Assembly: GCF_900187565.1 (NCBI RefSeq)
Contig: NZ_FYED01000004.1
Span: forward strand, 372,001 to 436,000
Direction of reading: 5' to 3'
Origin: Pseudomonas sp. Irchel 3A7
GTDB taxonomy: Bacteria; Pseudomonadota; Gammaproteobacteria; Pseudomonadales; Pseudomonadaceae
Length of the DNA: 64,000 nt
Of this stretch, positions 42,370 through 50,148 are shown in pieces; position 1 is the stretch's first letter, and each line of letters starts with the position of its first letter. The notes under the pieces were generated by a model that saw only the letters and a list, made by a program, of their open reading frames with translations, was not told where the DNA came from and searched no databases. Made by a program: the position numbers and the translations under genes.

Positions 42370-43377
42370 CTAGTTTGCCGGTCGCACCGCCGCCGTGCTG
42401 CCGCGCAACGTCAACTCGAACGGCAGGACCACATGCCGCTGCGCCAGCGGTTTTTTCTCGATCAACGCGATCAGCATCTCGACGGCCTTCTGGCCGAACA
42501 CTTCAGCAGGCTGGGCGATGGTGGTCAGCGGTGGGTCGCAATAGGCCGCGAAGGGAATGTCGTCGAACCCCACCAGCGAAATATCCTCGGGGACACGCAA
42601 GCCCTGTTGCTTGATGCGTCTCAACGCACCGATGGCCATTTCATCGTTTTCACAGAACAGCGCGGTAGGGCGTTCGGGCAATGCCAGCATTGCGGTGGCG
42701 CCGTCATGACCGGCCTTCAGGCTGAAGTCACCGTGACAGATCAGCGTCGGGTCGCAATCGATTCCGGCCTCGCTTAAAGCATCCTGATAACCGGTCACGC
42801 GGTCGCGGGTCAGCGGGCTGCTTTTCGGACCCTTGATCAGGCCGATCCGCCGGTGGCCGAGTTCGATCAAATGTTCGGTCATGGCCTTGGCGGCGGCGCG
42901 ATTGTCGAGGCTGATCGTGGGATGACGCCCGCCCTGAATCACTTCGCAGGCATTGACGATGGGCGCGAGTTCGGCGTTGGGGAAGGGCTCTGAAAACGGA
43001 TCGAACGCACGCAACTGGATCACGCCGTCGGCCTGATGGTTGTACACCAGCTCGGCGAATTCCCGTTCGATGTCTTCGCGGCCCTGGGTGTCGCACAGCA
43101 GCAGCCGATAGTGGGCGGCCTGTGCAGCCTGTTGCGCACCGCTGATGACCCGGGCGAAAAAGGTGTTGGCGATGGCTGGCACCAGAATCACCAGGTTGCC
43201 GGTGCGACGCGAACGAAACTGCACCGCCATCAGGTTCGGTCGGTAACCGGCTTGTTCCACGGCGGCGTTGACCTTGTCCCGGGTTTCGGGGAGCACACGT
43301 TCGGGTGACTTCAGTGTCCTCGACACCGTGGCCACCGAGACGCCGGCCAGCCGGGCTACTTCACGGATATTGGACAA
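42370..43377 (-). CDS. LacI-family transcriptional regulator
   Basis: A 335-residue LacI/GalR repressor: helix-turn-helix IREVARLAGVSVATVSRTLKSPERVLPETR at the very N terminus, hinge, and a periplasmic-binding-protein-like sugar domain (NLVILVPAIANTFFARVISG, HRRIGLIKGP, ALFCENDEMAIGALR, DISLVGFDDIPFAAY). I place the start at TTG 43377, preceded by GAGGTGG and giving the usual LacI opening (M)SNIREVAR; GTG 43383 is the alternative. It is divergent from a sugar-oxidoreductase operon whose promoter is followed by a perfect 18-bp palindrome. Confidence 0.92.
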   Translation of the reverse strand: MSNIREVARLAGVSVATVSRTLKSPERVLPETRDKVNAAVEQAGYRPNLMAVQFRSRRTGNLVILVPAIANTFFARVISGAQQAAQAAHYRLLLCDTQGREDIEREFAELVYNHQADGVIQLRAFDPFSEPFPNAELAPIVNACEVIQGGRHPTISLDNRAAAKAMTEHLIELGHRRIGLIKGPKSSPLTRDRVTGYQDALSEAGIDCDPTLICHGDFSLKAGHDGATAMLALPERPTALFCENDEMAIGALRRIKQQGLRVPEDISLVGFDDIPFAAYCDPPLTTIAQPAEVFGQKAVEMLIALIEKKPLAQRHVVLPFELTLRGSTAAVRPAN

Positions 43378-43463
43378 GACCACCTCGTTTGCGGATCACA
43401 CGGCCGGCGAGCTTACCGCAGGTCGCCGGTGCACTGAAATGTCCGTGGATGTTAATCCGCAGT

Positions 43464-43492
43464 TTGACACTTCGCCCGACTGCGCCTAAATT
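43464..43492 (+). promoter_or_regulatory. Sigma-70 promoter of the sugar operon
   Basis: TTGACA (43464-43469), 17 bases, TAAATT (43487-43492). The expected start is near 43499, at the edge of the operator. Confidence 0.75.
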
Positions 43493-43500
43493 TCGGGCAC

Positions 43501-43518
43501 GATGTAACCGGTTACATC
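43501..43518. promoter_or_regulatory. Perfect 18-bp LacI-type operator
   Basis: GATGTAACCGGTTACATC, a perfect palindrome with the central CG of LacI/GalR sites, directly after the promoter and 34 bases before the first gene. Binding would block transcription. Confidence 0.8.
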
Positions 43519-43552
43519 ATGACCGGTTTCCAGCCAACAGAGAGCTTTTGCG

Positions 43553-44719
43553 ATGAACGCTGCAGTGCCAAAAATAAGAATGGGCTTTGTCGGAGGCGGC
43601 GAAGGTGCCTTCATCGCGAAAGCCCACCGTCAGGCCGCCGGGCTCGATGGCCGTTTTGAACTGGTGTGCGGTGCGTTCAGCCGCGATGCCGTAAACAATC
43701 AGAACACCGGCGTGGCGCTGGGCTTGCCGGCTTCACGCTGCTACAGCGACTGGCGGCAGATGCTCGAGGCCGAACGTGCATTGCCCGCCGAACAACGCCT
43801 GGAGTTGGTGGTGATCGTCACCCCCAATCACCTGCACGCGCCAGTCGCCAGCCAGGCTTTGAGCGCCGGATTTCATGTGTTCAGCGAAAAACCGGCGGCG
43901 CTGAATCTGGCCGAGTTAATCGCACTCAAAACCGTGGTCGAACGCAGCAACCGCCTATATGGCCTGGCCCATACCTATCTGGGGTATCCGATGGTCTGGC
44001 AGGCGCGCGACATGGTGCGCGGCGGCGTGATCGGCGCGGTGCGCAAGGTGATCGTCGAATACCCGCAAGGCTGGCTCAGCCAGGATGTGGCCGGGCAGGG
44101 CAACAAGCAGGCAGCGTGGCGCGACTTGCCCGAACAGTCCGGGTTGGGCGGCTGCATCGGGGACATCGGCACCCATGCCTTTTCCCTGGCCGAGTTTGTC
44201 GCGGACCAGCCTATCCAGCAATTGAGCGCGATGCTGGGCGTGCACATCGAGGGTCGGCAGCTGGACGATGACGCCTCGATGTTGTTCAAGATGGCCGACG
44301 GTGCCAGTGGGGTGCTGATCGCCAGTCAAGTCTGCGCCGGCGAAGAGAACCCGCTGAAAATCCGTGTCTACGGCGACAAGGGTGGGTTGGAGTGGCGTCA
44401 GGAAGAACCCGCCAGCCTGATCCATCGCGCCCTCGATCAACCCTTGCGCATCTTGCGTTCCGGCGTCGGCCAGCCGTGGTTGTGCGAAGCCGCGAGCCGG
44501 CGTATGCGCTTGCCCGCCGGGCATCCCGAGGGCTACCTCGAAGCCATGGCCAACCTGTACGGCGATCTCGCCAATGCCATCCGTGGCGAGGTCGCCGGGC
44601 ACGATGCTCCGGGCGTGCCCGGAATCGACGTCGGCCTGCGCGGCATGGCGTTCATCGAGACCGCCATCGCCAACCATCGCGGCGACGCCAAGTGGACCGA
44701 ACTGGTGTGCAACCCATGA
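43553..44719 (+). CDS. Gfo/Idh/MocA-family sugar oxidoreductase
   Basis: A 388-residue NAD(P)-dependent dehydrogenase. The N-terminal Rossmann motif is GFVGGGEGAFIAKAH, the catalytic Lys is in FSEKPAAL, and the His of the second domain in GDIGTHAFSLAEF. Members oxidise sugars, inositols or glycosides at one hydroxyl. It is the first gene of a LacI-controlled operon and overlaps the next gene by four bases (ATGA), so the two products likely act in sequence on the same sugar. Confidence 0.9.
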   Translation: MNAAVPKIRMGFVGGGEGAFIAKAHRQAAGLDGRFELVCGAFSRDAVNNQNTGVALGLPASRCYSDWRQMLEAERALPAEQRLELVVIVTPNHLHAPVASQALSAGFHVFSEKPAALNLAELIALKTVVERSNRLYGLAHTYLGYPMVWQARDMVRGGVIGAVRKVIVEYPQGWLSQDVAGQGNKQAAWRDLPEQSGLGGCIGDIGTHAFSLAEFVADQPIQQLSAMLGVHIEGRQLDDDASMLFKMADGASGVLIASQVCAGEENPLKIRVYGDKGGLEWRQEEPASLIHRALDQPLRILRSGVGQPWLCEAASRRMRLPAGHPEGYLEAMANLYGDLANAIRGEVAGHDAPGVPGIDVGLRGMAFIETAIANHRGDAKWTELVCNP

Positions 44720-45810
44720 ATCCGGAGACGACTGTGACCTCTCAAACCTCAACCGGCCTGCGCGGTCCGGGGATTTTTCTCGCGCAGTTCATGTCCGCCC
44801 AAGCGCCTTTCGACACCCTGGCCAACATCGCCCGGTGGGCGGCATCCCAAGGCTACAAAGCCATTCAGTTGCCGACCCTGGGCACGCAGTTCATCGACCT
44901 TGCACGGGCGGCCGAAAGCCAGAGCTACTGCGACGAATTGAAAGCCGTCTGTGCCCAGGCCGGTGTCGAGATCAGTGAATTGTCGACGCATCTGCAAGGC
45001 CAATTAGTGGCGGTGCACCCGGCGTTCGACACGCTGTTCGATGACTTCGCACCCGCTCATTTGCGCGGCCAGCCCGAGGCGCGCACCGCCTGGGCCATCG
45101 ACCAGTTGAAACTGGCCGCCCGCGCCAGTCAGCGCCTGGGTTTGAAAGCCCATGCGACCTTCTCCGGCGCTTTGCTCTGGCCCTACATCTACCCTTGGCC
45201 GCAGCGGCCGAGCGGGTTGGTCGAGCAAGGTTTCGCCGAACTGGCGCGGCGCTGGCTGCCGATTCTCGATTGTTTCGAAGAGGCCGGTGTCGACCTGTGC
45301 TACGAGATCCACCCCGGCGAAGATCTGCACGACGGCGCCTCGTTCGAGCGGTTTCTGGAGGCGGTCGATCACCATCCACGGGCTGCGATTCTGTATGACC
45401 CGAGCCACCTGCTGCTGCAGCAAATGGACTACCTCGGCTTCATTGATCGCTACCACGCGCGCATCCGCATGTTCCACGTCAAGGACGCCGAGTTCCGTCC
45501 GGATGCCCGTTCCGGTGTGTACGGCGGGTATCAAGGCTGGGTGGAGCGGCCGGGGCGCTTCCGTTCCCTGGGTGATGGCCAGATCGACTTCAAATCAATC
45601 TTCAGCAAGCTGACGCAATACGACTACAGCGGCTGGGCCGTGCTGGAGTGGGAGTGCTGCCTGAAGGACTCCGCGCAAGGCGCCGCAGAAGGCGCGGCGT
45701 TCATCGAGCGGCACATGATCCGCAAGACCGGCAAGGCGTTCGATGATTTCGCCAGCGTGTCCGCCGACGCAGCGTTCAATCGACGCCTGTTGGGGCTGCC
45801 GGACGCCTGA
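44716..45810 (+). CDS. Sugar phosphate isomerase/epimerase-like (xylose isomerase-fold) protein
   Basis: A 364-residue TIM-barrel protein of the AP-endonuclease-2/IolE-type family. Metal-binding segments are LCYEIHPGEDLHDG, ILYDPSHLLLQQMDYL and RMFHVKDAEFRPD, and the end has GWAVLEWECCLKD. Such proteins isomerise, epimerise or eliminate oxidised sugars, commonly after a Gfo/Idh/MocA dehydrogenase, as in several keto-glycoside routes. The start ATG 44716 overlaps the upstream stop; the frame upstream belongs to that gene. Confidence 0.88.
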   Translation: MNPETTVTSQTSTGLRGPGIFLAQFMSAQAPFDTLANIARWAASQGYKAIQLPTLGTQFIDLARAAESQSYCDELKAVCAQAGVEISELSTHLQGQLVAVHPAFDTLFDDFAPAHLRGQPEARTAWAIDQLKLAARASQRLGLKAHATFSGALLWPYIYPWPQRPSGLVEQGFAELARRWLPILDCFEEAGVDLCYEIHPGEDLHDGASFERFLEAVDHHPRAAILYDPSHLLLQQMDYLGFIDRYHARIRMFHVKDAEFRPDARSGVYGGYQGWVERPGRFRSLGDGQIDFKSIFSKLTQYDYSGWAVLEWECCLKDSAQGAAEGAAFIERHMIRKTGKAFDDFASVSADAAFNRRLLGLPDA

Positions 45811-45857
45811 AACCGATCCTCTCTCACAGAAAAAACAACAATAAGACGGTGACTCTC

Positions 45858-47093
45858 ATGACGACGATGACCGCGCGATTAAGCGCAATGATGTTCCTGC
45901 AGTTCTTTATCTGGGGTGGCTGGTTCGTGACCCTCGGCACCTTTCTCGCCAGCACCCTGGGCGCCAGTGGCGGGCAGATCGGCATGGCGTTCTCGACCCA
46001 GTCCTGGGGCGCGATCATCGCGCCGTTCGTGATCGGTCTGATCGCCGACCGCTTTTTCAATGCCGAACGCATCCTCGCGGTGCTGCACCTGGTGGGCGCG
46101 GTGTTGCTCTATCAACTGTATCGGGCGCCGGACTTCAGCACGTTTTATCCCTACGTGCTGGCGTACATGATGATCTACATGCCCACCTTGGCCCTGGTCA
46201 ATTCCGTGGCGTTCCGGCAGATGAGCGATCCGGCGCTGGAGTTTTCCCGTATCCGCGTGTGGGGCACCCTCGGCTGGATCGTCGCCGGTCTGGTGATCAG
46301 CTTTGTGTTTGCCTGGGACTCCCAGGCCGCGATTGCGGCGGGCGGGTTGCGCAACACCTTCCTGATGTCGGCCATTGCATCCTTGCTGCTGGGCCTCTAC
46401 AGCTTCACCTTGCCACGCACCGCGCCACTCAAAGACGAGACCGGCAATGGCGGCCTCAAGCAGATGCTCGGGCTGGACGCCCTGGGGTTGCTCAAGGATC
46501 GCAGCTATCTGGTGTTCTTCATCGCTTCTATCCTGATCTGCATTCCCCTGGCGTTTTATTACCAGAATGCCAACCCGTTCCTGGCGGAAATCGGCGTGAC
46601 CAACCCCACGGCGAAAATGGCCATCGGGCAGGTCTCCGAAGTGCTGTTCATGCTGCTGCTGCCGCTGTTCATCCACCGCTTCGGGATCAAGATTGCGCTG
46701 CTGGTGGGCATGCTGGCGTGGGCATTGCGCTACCTGTTGTTCGCCTACGGCAACAATGGCGACCTGGCTTTCATGCTCTTCACCGGTATCGCCTTGCACG
46801 GCATCTGCTATGACTTCTTTTTCGTGTCCGGGCAGATCTACACCGACGCCAAGGCATCGGAACGCTTCCGCAGTTCCGCCCAGGGTTTGATTACCCTGGC
46901 GACCTACGGCCTGGGCATGCTGATCGGTTTCTGGGTGGCGGGGCAGGTGACGGATCACTACGCCACGACGGCGGGCGAGCATGACTGGAAAAGCATCTGG
47001 CTGTTCCCGGCCGGGTTTGCCCTGGCGATCTTTTTCTGTTTTTCCCTGGCGTTCAAGGGGCGGCAGGCGGCGGTGGTACAGACGTCGGTCTGA
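45858..47093 (+). CDS. MFS transporter, nucleoside:H+ symporter (NupG-like) family
   Basis: A 411-residue membrane protein with about twelve hydrophobic segments. Family features are MMFLQFFIWGGWFVTLGTFL at the start, GMAFSTQSWGAIIAPFVIGLIADRFFNAERIL, FSRIRVWGTLGWIVAGLVISF and GIALHGICYDFFFVSGQIYTDAKA. NupG/XapB relatives carry nucleosides, but copies in LacI/Gfo-Idh operons probably bring in the sugar or glycoside that the other two enzymes process. ATG 45858 is preferred over GTG 45849. Confidence 0.9.
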   Translation: MTTMTARLSAMMFLQFFIWGGWFVTLGTFLASTLGASGGQIGMAFSTQSWGAIIAPFVIGLIADRFFNAERILAVLHLVGAVLLYQLYRAPDFSTFYPYVLAYMMIYMPTLALVNSVAFRQMSDPALEFSRIRVWGTLGWIVAGLVISFVFAWDSQAAIAAGGLRNTFLMSAIASLLLGLYSFTLPRTAPLKDETGNGGLKQMLGLDALGLLKDRSYLVFFIASILICIPLAFYYQNANPFLAEIGVTNPTAKMAIGQVSEVLFMLLLPLFIHRFGIKIALLVGMLAWALRYLLFAYGNNGDLAFMLFTGIALHGICYDFFFVSGQIYTDAKASERFRSSAQGLITLATYGLGMLIGFWVAGQVTDHYATTAGEHDWKSIWLFPAGFALAIFFCFSLAFKGRQAAVVQTSV

Positions 47094-47111
47094 GTTCATA
47101 GGGTTGTCGGA

Positions 47112-47785
47112 TTTGGATGGTGTACATATCCGATTCTGCGGTAACGGCCACTTAGGGTTTCGCCCTTACGGCGAGTCACTTTGGAAGAGCCCCAAAGTAA
47201 CCAAAGGGCTTTTGCCCCTTTCGTTCGGTGCCTCGCTAAGGCTCGGCATGCCCTCGCTCCGGTCCTGCTCCGTGGGCCCGCCGCCATCGGCCATCCATGG
47301 CCGGGGGCGGCTACCGCGGCATCCTTGCCGCGGTACCCACTGCGCAGAACCTCCTCTCGGCCTCTCGAGGTGGCAAGAAGATCAAAAGCCAAAGCCAAAG
47401 CGAGGCGGCCTTAAAGCCGACCTGATTGCAAAGCTATCCGCGATCCAAATGTGGGAGCGAGCCTGCTCGCGAAAGACGCCCATACAACGCGATCCTCCAG
47501 ACAGGGCGCGTTATCGTTGACGACCTTCGCGAGCAGGCTCGCTCCCACAGTGGAATGAGCACATCTGCCAAAGCCAGGTCGGCTGTCAGGCCGCCTCGCT
47601 TTGGCTTTTGATTGCAGGCGCCCCGTTAAACCACGATGGCCGGAGTGAGGGCATGCCGAGCCTAAGCGAGGCACCGAGTGGTGGGGTAAGAGCCCTTGGT
47701 TACTTGGGGCTTTTCCAAGTGACCCGCCGTAAGGGCGGAACCTTAAGTCGCCATCACCCAAATAATGGATATACACCCAACGCCA
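47112..47785. mobile_element. Long imperfect inverted repeat, dispersed non-coding element with central REP pair
   Basis: The left arm (about 47112-47435) and the reverse complement of the right arm (about 47555-47785) share GTACATATCC/GTATATCC, TTTCGCCCTTACGGCG/TTCCGCCCTTACGGCG, AGCCCCAAAGTAACCAAAGGGCT, CGGTGCCTCGCTAAGGCTCG, and AAAGCCAAAGCGAGGCGGCC. The left arm has an extra 100-base insert. A REP inverted pair lies in the centre (47450-47550). A deleted relative is at 4512-4735. No transposase is encoded; the open frames inside are by-products. It resembles a MITE-like or composite dispersed repeat. Confidence 0.7.
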
Positions 47786-47795
47786 GTGTGCCCCT

Positions 47796-48347
47796 TCAAG
47801 ACGACCAACCATCGATCACCGACCTCAAAAACTGCTTCGCCAACTCAGGCTTGTCCACCGCCCGGGCAATGAGCATGGCGCCAGCGATCGAGGCAATGAC
47901 CTGCTGCGCCTGCTGAAGTTTTTCCTCCTGGCTTTCGCCTTCAACCAAAGGCATCAATATTTCAATAAACTGCTCGATGCCTTGGGTGAATGACTGGCTG
48001 ACGGTGCCGCCGGTGCGGGCCACATCGGCTGCCAGCGCGGGGATCGCGCAGCCTTCGGTCCAGTTATCCAGGTGTTTCTGGGTCAGATAACCCTTCACCA
48101 GTTCCGGAATCGATTTGGCGTTCTGCCAATTGCGGATGTTGGTCTCGAACGTCCGGGTCACGGCTTCCGATGCCAGCTGTTCCTTGCCGCCGGGAAATTG
48201 CCCGTAAAACCCGCCGTGGGTCAGCCCGACTGAGCGTGAGAGCTCGCCGATGCCGATGCCGTCGATACCTTTTTCGCGGTACAGCCGGGACGCGGCCGTG
48301 AGGATCGCTTCTTTGTTCGCTGCGGCTTTGTCTTTCGTGACTTTCAT
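47796..48347 (-). CDS. TetR-family transcriptional regulator
   Basis: A 183-residue TetR repressor: helix-turn-helix at about 12-58 (ILTAASRLYREKGIDGIGIGELSRSVGLTHGGFYGQFPGGKEQL) and a ligand domain with EGCAIPALAADVARTG, whose single Cys is a conserved, possibly electrophile-sensing residue in NemR-like relatives. AGGAG precedes ATG 48347. A 16-base motif upstream of it (48405-48420) recurs inverted upstream of mexE (48768-48783), so it is the likely local repressor of the efflux operon. Confidence 0.9.
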   Translation of the reverse strand: MKVTKDKAAANKEAILTAASRLYREKGIDGIGIGELSRSVGLTHGGFYGQFPGGKEQLASEAVTRTFETNIRNWQNAKSIPELVKGYLTQKHLDNWTEGCAIPALAADVARTGGTVSQSFTQGIEQFIEILMPLVEGESQEEKLQQAQQVIASIAGAMLIARAVDKPELAKQFLRSVIDGWSS

Positions 48348-48404
48348 CAGCTGCTCCTGTGGCCAGGTGCGCTTGCCTTGTGCAAGTCGTCGCCGAGAGG
48401 CTTG

Positions 48405-48420
48405 TAATGATTATGGTCGT
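48405..48420. promoter_or_regulatory. Candidate TetR operator, copy 1
   Basis: TAATGATTATGGTCGT in the divergent gap between the TetR gene and the truncated LysR gene. It matches the reverse complement of 48768-48783 at 13 of 16 positions and includes part of an ATTA-N6-TAAT inverted repeat. Confidence 0.5.
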
Positions 48421-48456
48421 AATATATCGTCAGCGCAAATACCAGGTGGACACGTT

Positions 48457-48735
48457 ATGAAACGTAATGATCTGCGCGAAATAGACCTGAATCTACTGGT
48501 GGTGTTCGAAGCCCTCATCCAGGAGCGCAACGTCACCCGGGCGGCATCAAGGCTCTCGATGGGCCAACCGGCGGTCAGCGGGGCGCTGAGGCGTTTGCGG
48601 GCTTTGTTCAACGACCCTTTGTTCAAGCGCATGGGCCGGGAAATGCGGCCCACGCCCCGCGCCATTTCGGTCGCGCAGACGCTGGGCCCGGCATTGGATT
48701 GCGTGTGCAGTGCAATCGCCAATACCAAGGCTTGA
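48457..48735 (+). pseudogene. Truncated MexT-like LysR regulator (DNA-binding domain only)
   Basis: A 92-residue remnant with a strong start (AGGTGG seven bases before ATG 48457). MKRNDLREIDLNLLVVFEAL, NVTRAASRLSMGQPAVSGAL and FNDPLFKRMGREMRPTPRA correspond closely to the N terminus of MexT, the LysR activator of mexEF-oprN in P. aeruginosa (about 300 residues). After SAIANTKA the frame stops at 48735 and no effector domain is found in the 141 bases before mexE. The helix-turn-helix is intact, so the product might still be made and bind DNA, but without the effector domain it cannot respond normally. Confidence 0.75.
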
Positions 48736-48767
48736 GCAGGGCGATTGGTTTTTTTTTGCCCTTATAC

Positions 48768-48791
48768 ATGACGATCATCATTAATACTGAT
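48768..48791. promoter_or_regulatory. Overlapping TetR motif copy 2 and nod-box-like LysR motif upstream of mexE
   Basis: 48768-48783 is ATGACGATCATCATTA, the inverse of the motif near the TetR gene. 48777-48791 reads ATC-N9-GAT, the nod-box core used by LysR proteins including MexT; the extended form ATCA-N5-xxxGAT also fits partly. Both lie 86-109 bases before mexE and overlap, so the two regulators would compete. Confidence 0.5.
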
Positions 48792-48876
48792 ACCCAAGTT
48801 CACTTTGTTCGATTCGTCGAGGCCTCGCGCGAGGCCGAGACTCCGTAAATCCCTTAACCGTCTGGCGGACACCCCC

Positions 48877-50136
48877 ATGGAACAGTCACTCAAAGCTTTT
48901 CGTTATCCGTTTGCCGCATTGGCCCTCACGATGCTCACCGCGTGCGACCGCGCGCCTGTCGCCGCCAATGCACCGGGGGCGCCCCATGTCACCGTCGCCA
49001 AGGTTATCGAGCAGCCCATCACCGAGTGGGATGAGGTGACCGCGCGCTTGGAAGCGCCGGAAACCGTCGAGGTCCGTCCACGGGTGTCGGGGCAGATCGA
49101 ACGGGTGGCCTTTACTGACGGCGCGCTGGTGAAGAAGGGCGACCTGCTGTTCCAGATCGATCCACGGCCGTTCGAACACGAAGTGCATCGTTTCGAAGCC
49201 CAGTTGCAACAAGCCCGGGCCACGCTGGTTCGCACCGCCAATGAAGCGCAGCGCGGCCAGCGACTGCTGGGCAGCAACGCGATTTCCGCCGAACTGGCCG
49301 ATACCCGCACCACCACCGCGCAAGAGGCCAAGGCCGGCGTCGATGCCATCCAGGCGCAACTCGACCTGGCACGCCTGAACCTGAGCTTTACCCGTGTCAC
49401 CGCACCGATCACCGGCCGCGTCAGCCGTGCCGAAATCACCGCCGGCAACATCGTCACCGCCGACACCACGCCGCTGACCAGCGTGGTGTCCACCGACAAG
49501 GTCTACGCCTACTTCGATGCCGACGAGCGCCTGTTCCTCAAGTACGGCCAGCTCTCCCGCCAGGGGCAGCGCAGTCAGACCACACCGGTGTACATGGGCC
49601 TGTCGAACGAGGAGGGCAACACTCACTTGGGGCAGATGAACTTCGTCGACAACCGGGTCAATCCCAAGACCGGCACCATTCGTGGCCGCGCGGTGTTCGA
49701 CAACGCCAACGGCCAATACACCCCGGGCCTGTACGCTCGCCTGAAACTGGTGGGCAGCGCAGCTTATTCCGGCCTGCTGATCAAGGACGAAGCGGTCGGA
49801 ACGGACTTGGGCAAGAAGTTCGTGCTGGTGATCGATCAGGACAACAAGGCCGTGTACCGCAGCGTCGATCTGGGGCCGAAGCTTGAAGGCCTGCGCATCG
49901 TGCGCAGTGGCTTGCAGAAAGAGGACCGCATCGTCATCAACGGTCTGCAACGGGTTCGCCCCGGTGCCGTGGTCACCCCACAGGACGCCCCCATGGCCGA
50001 CCCGGAAACCGTCGCGACCCTGACCCGCCAGCGCCAGGCCATTGAAGCAGGCAATCAACCGGCCATTTCGGCCCCGGCTTCCGTCAAATCACCCACGTTG
50101 GTGAAGACAGATGCCGCGACTTCACCTCGCGGATAA
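48877..50136 (+). CDS. mexE: MexE-like RND efflux periplasmic adaptor
   Basis: A 419-residue membrane-fusion protein linking the inner-membrane pump to the outer-membrane channel. Lipobox L-T-A-C23 anchors it. Strong similarity to P. aeruginosa MexE is seen throughout: VIEQP-xEWDE, LEAPE-VE-RPRVSG-I, GALVKKGDLLFQIDPRPFE, SNAISAELAD-RTT-AQEAKA, STDKVYAYFDADER-FLKY, and LIKDEAVGTDLGKKFVLV. The start is ATG 48877 inside a longer frame. It is followed 12 bases later by mexF. Confidence 0.95.
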   Translation: MEQSLKAFRYPFAALALTMLTACDRAPVAANAPGAPHVTVAKVIEQPITEWDEVTARLEAPETVEVRPRVSGQIERVAFTDGALVKKGDLLFQIDPRPFEHEVHRFEAQLQQARATLVRTANEAQRGQRLLGSNAISAELADTRTTTAQEAKAGVDAIQAQLDLARLNLSFTRVTAPITGRVSRAEITAGNIVTADTTPLTSVVSTDKVYAYFDADERLFLKYGQLSRQGQRSQTTPVYMGLSNEEGNTHLGQMNFVDNRVNPKTGTIRGRAVFDNANGQYTPGLYARLKLVGSAAYSGLLIKDEAVGTDLGKKFVLVIDQDNKAVYRSVDLGPKLEGLRIVRSGLQKEDRIVINGLQRVRPGAVVTPQDAPMADPETVATLTRQRQAIEAGNQPAISAPASVKSPTLVKTDAATSPRG

Positions 50137-50148
50137 GGGCCCACCGAC

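Noticed and set aside
47096..47812. Small proteins inside the 47-kb dispersed repeat (for example RFRPYGxSL... frames)
   Set aside because: They arise in both arms of an inverted repeat on both strands, lack ribosome binding sites and match no domain.
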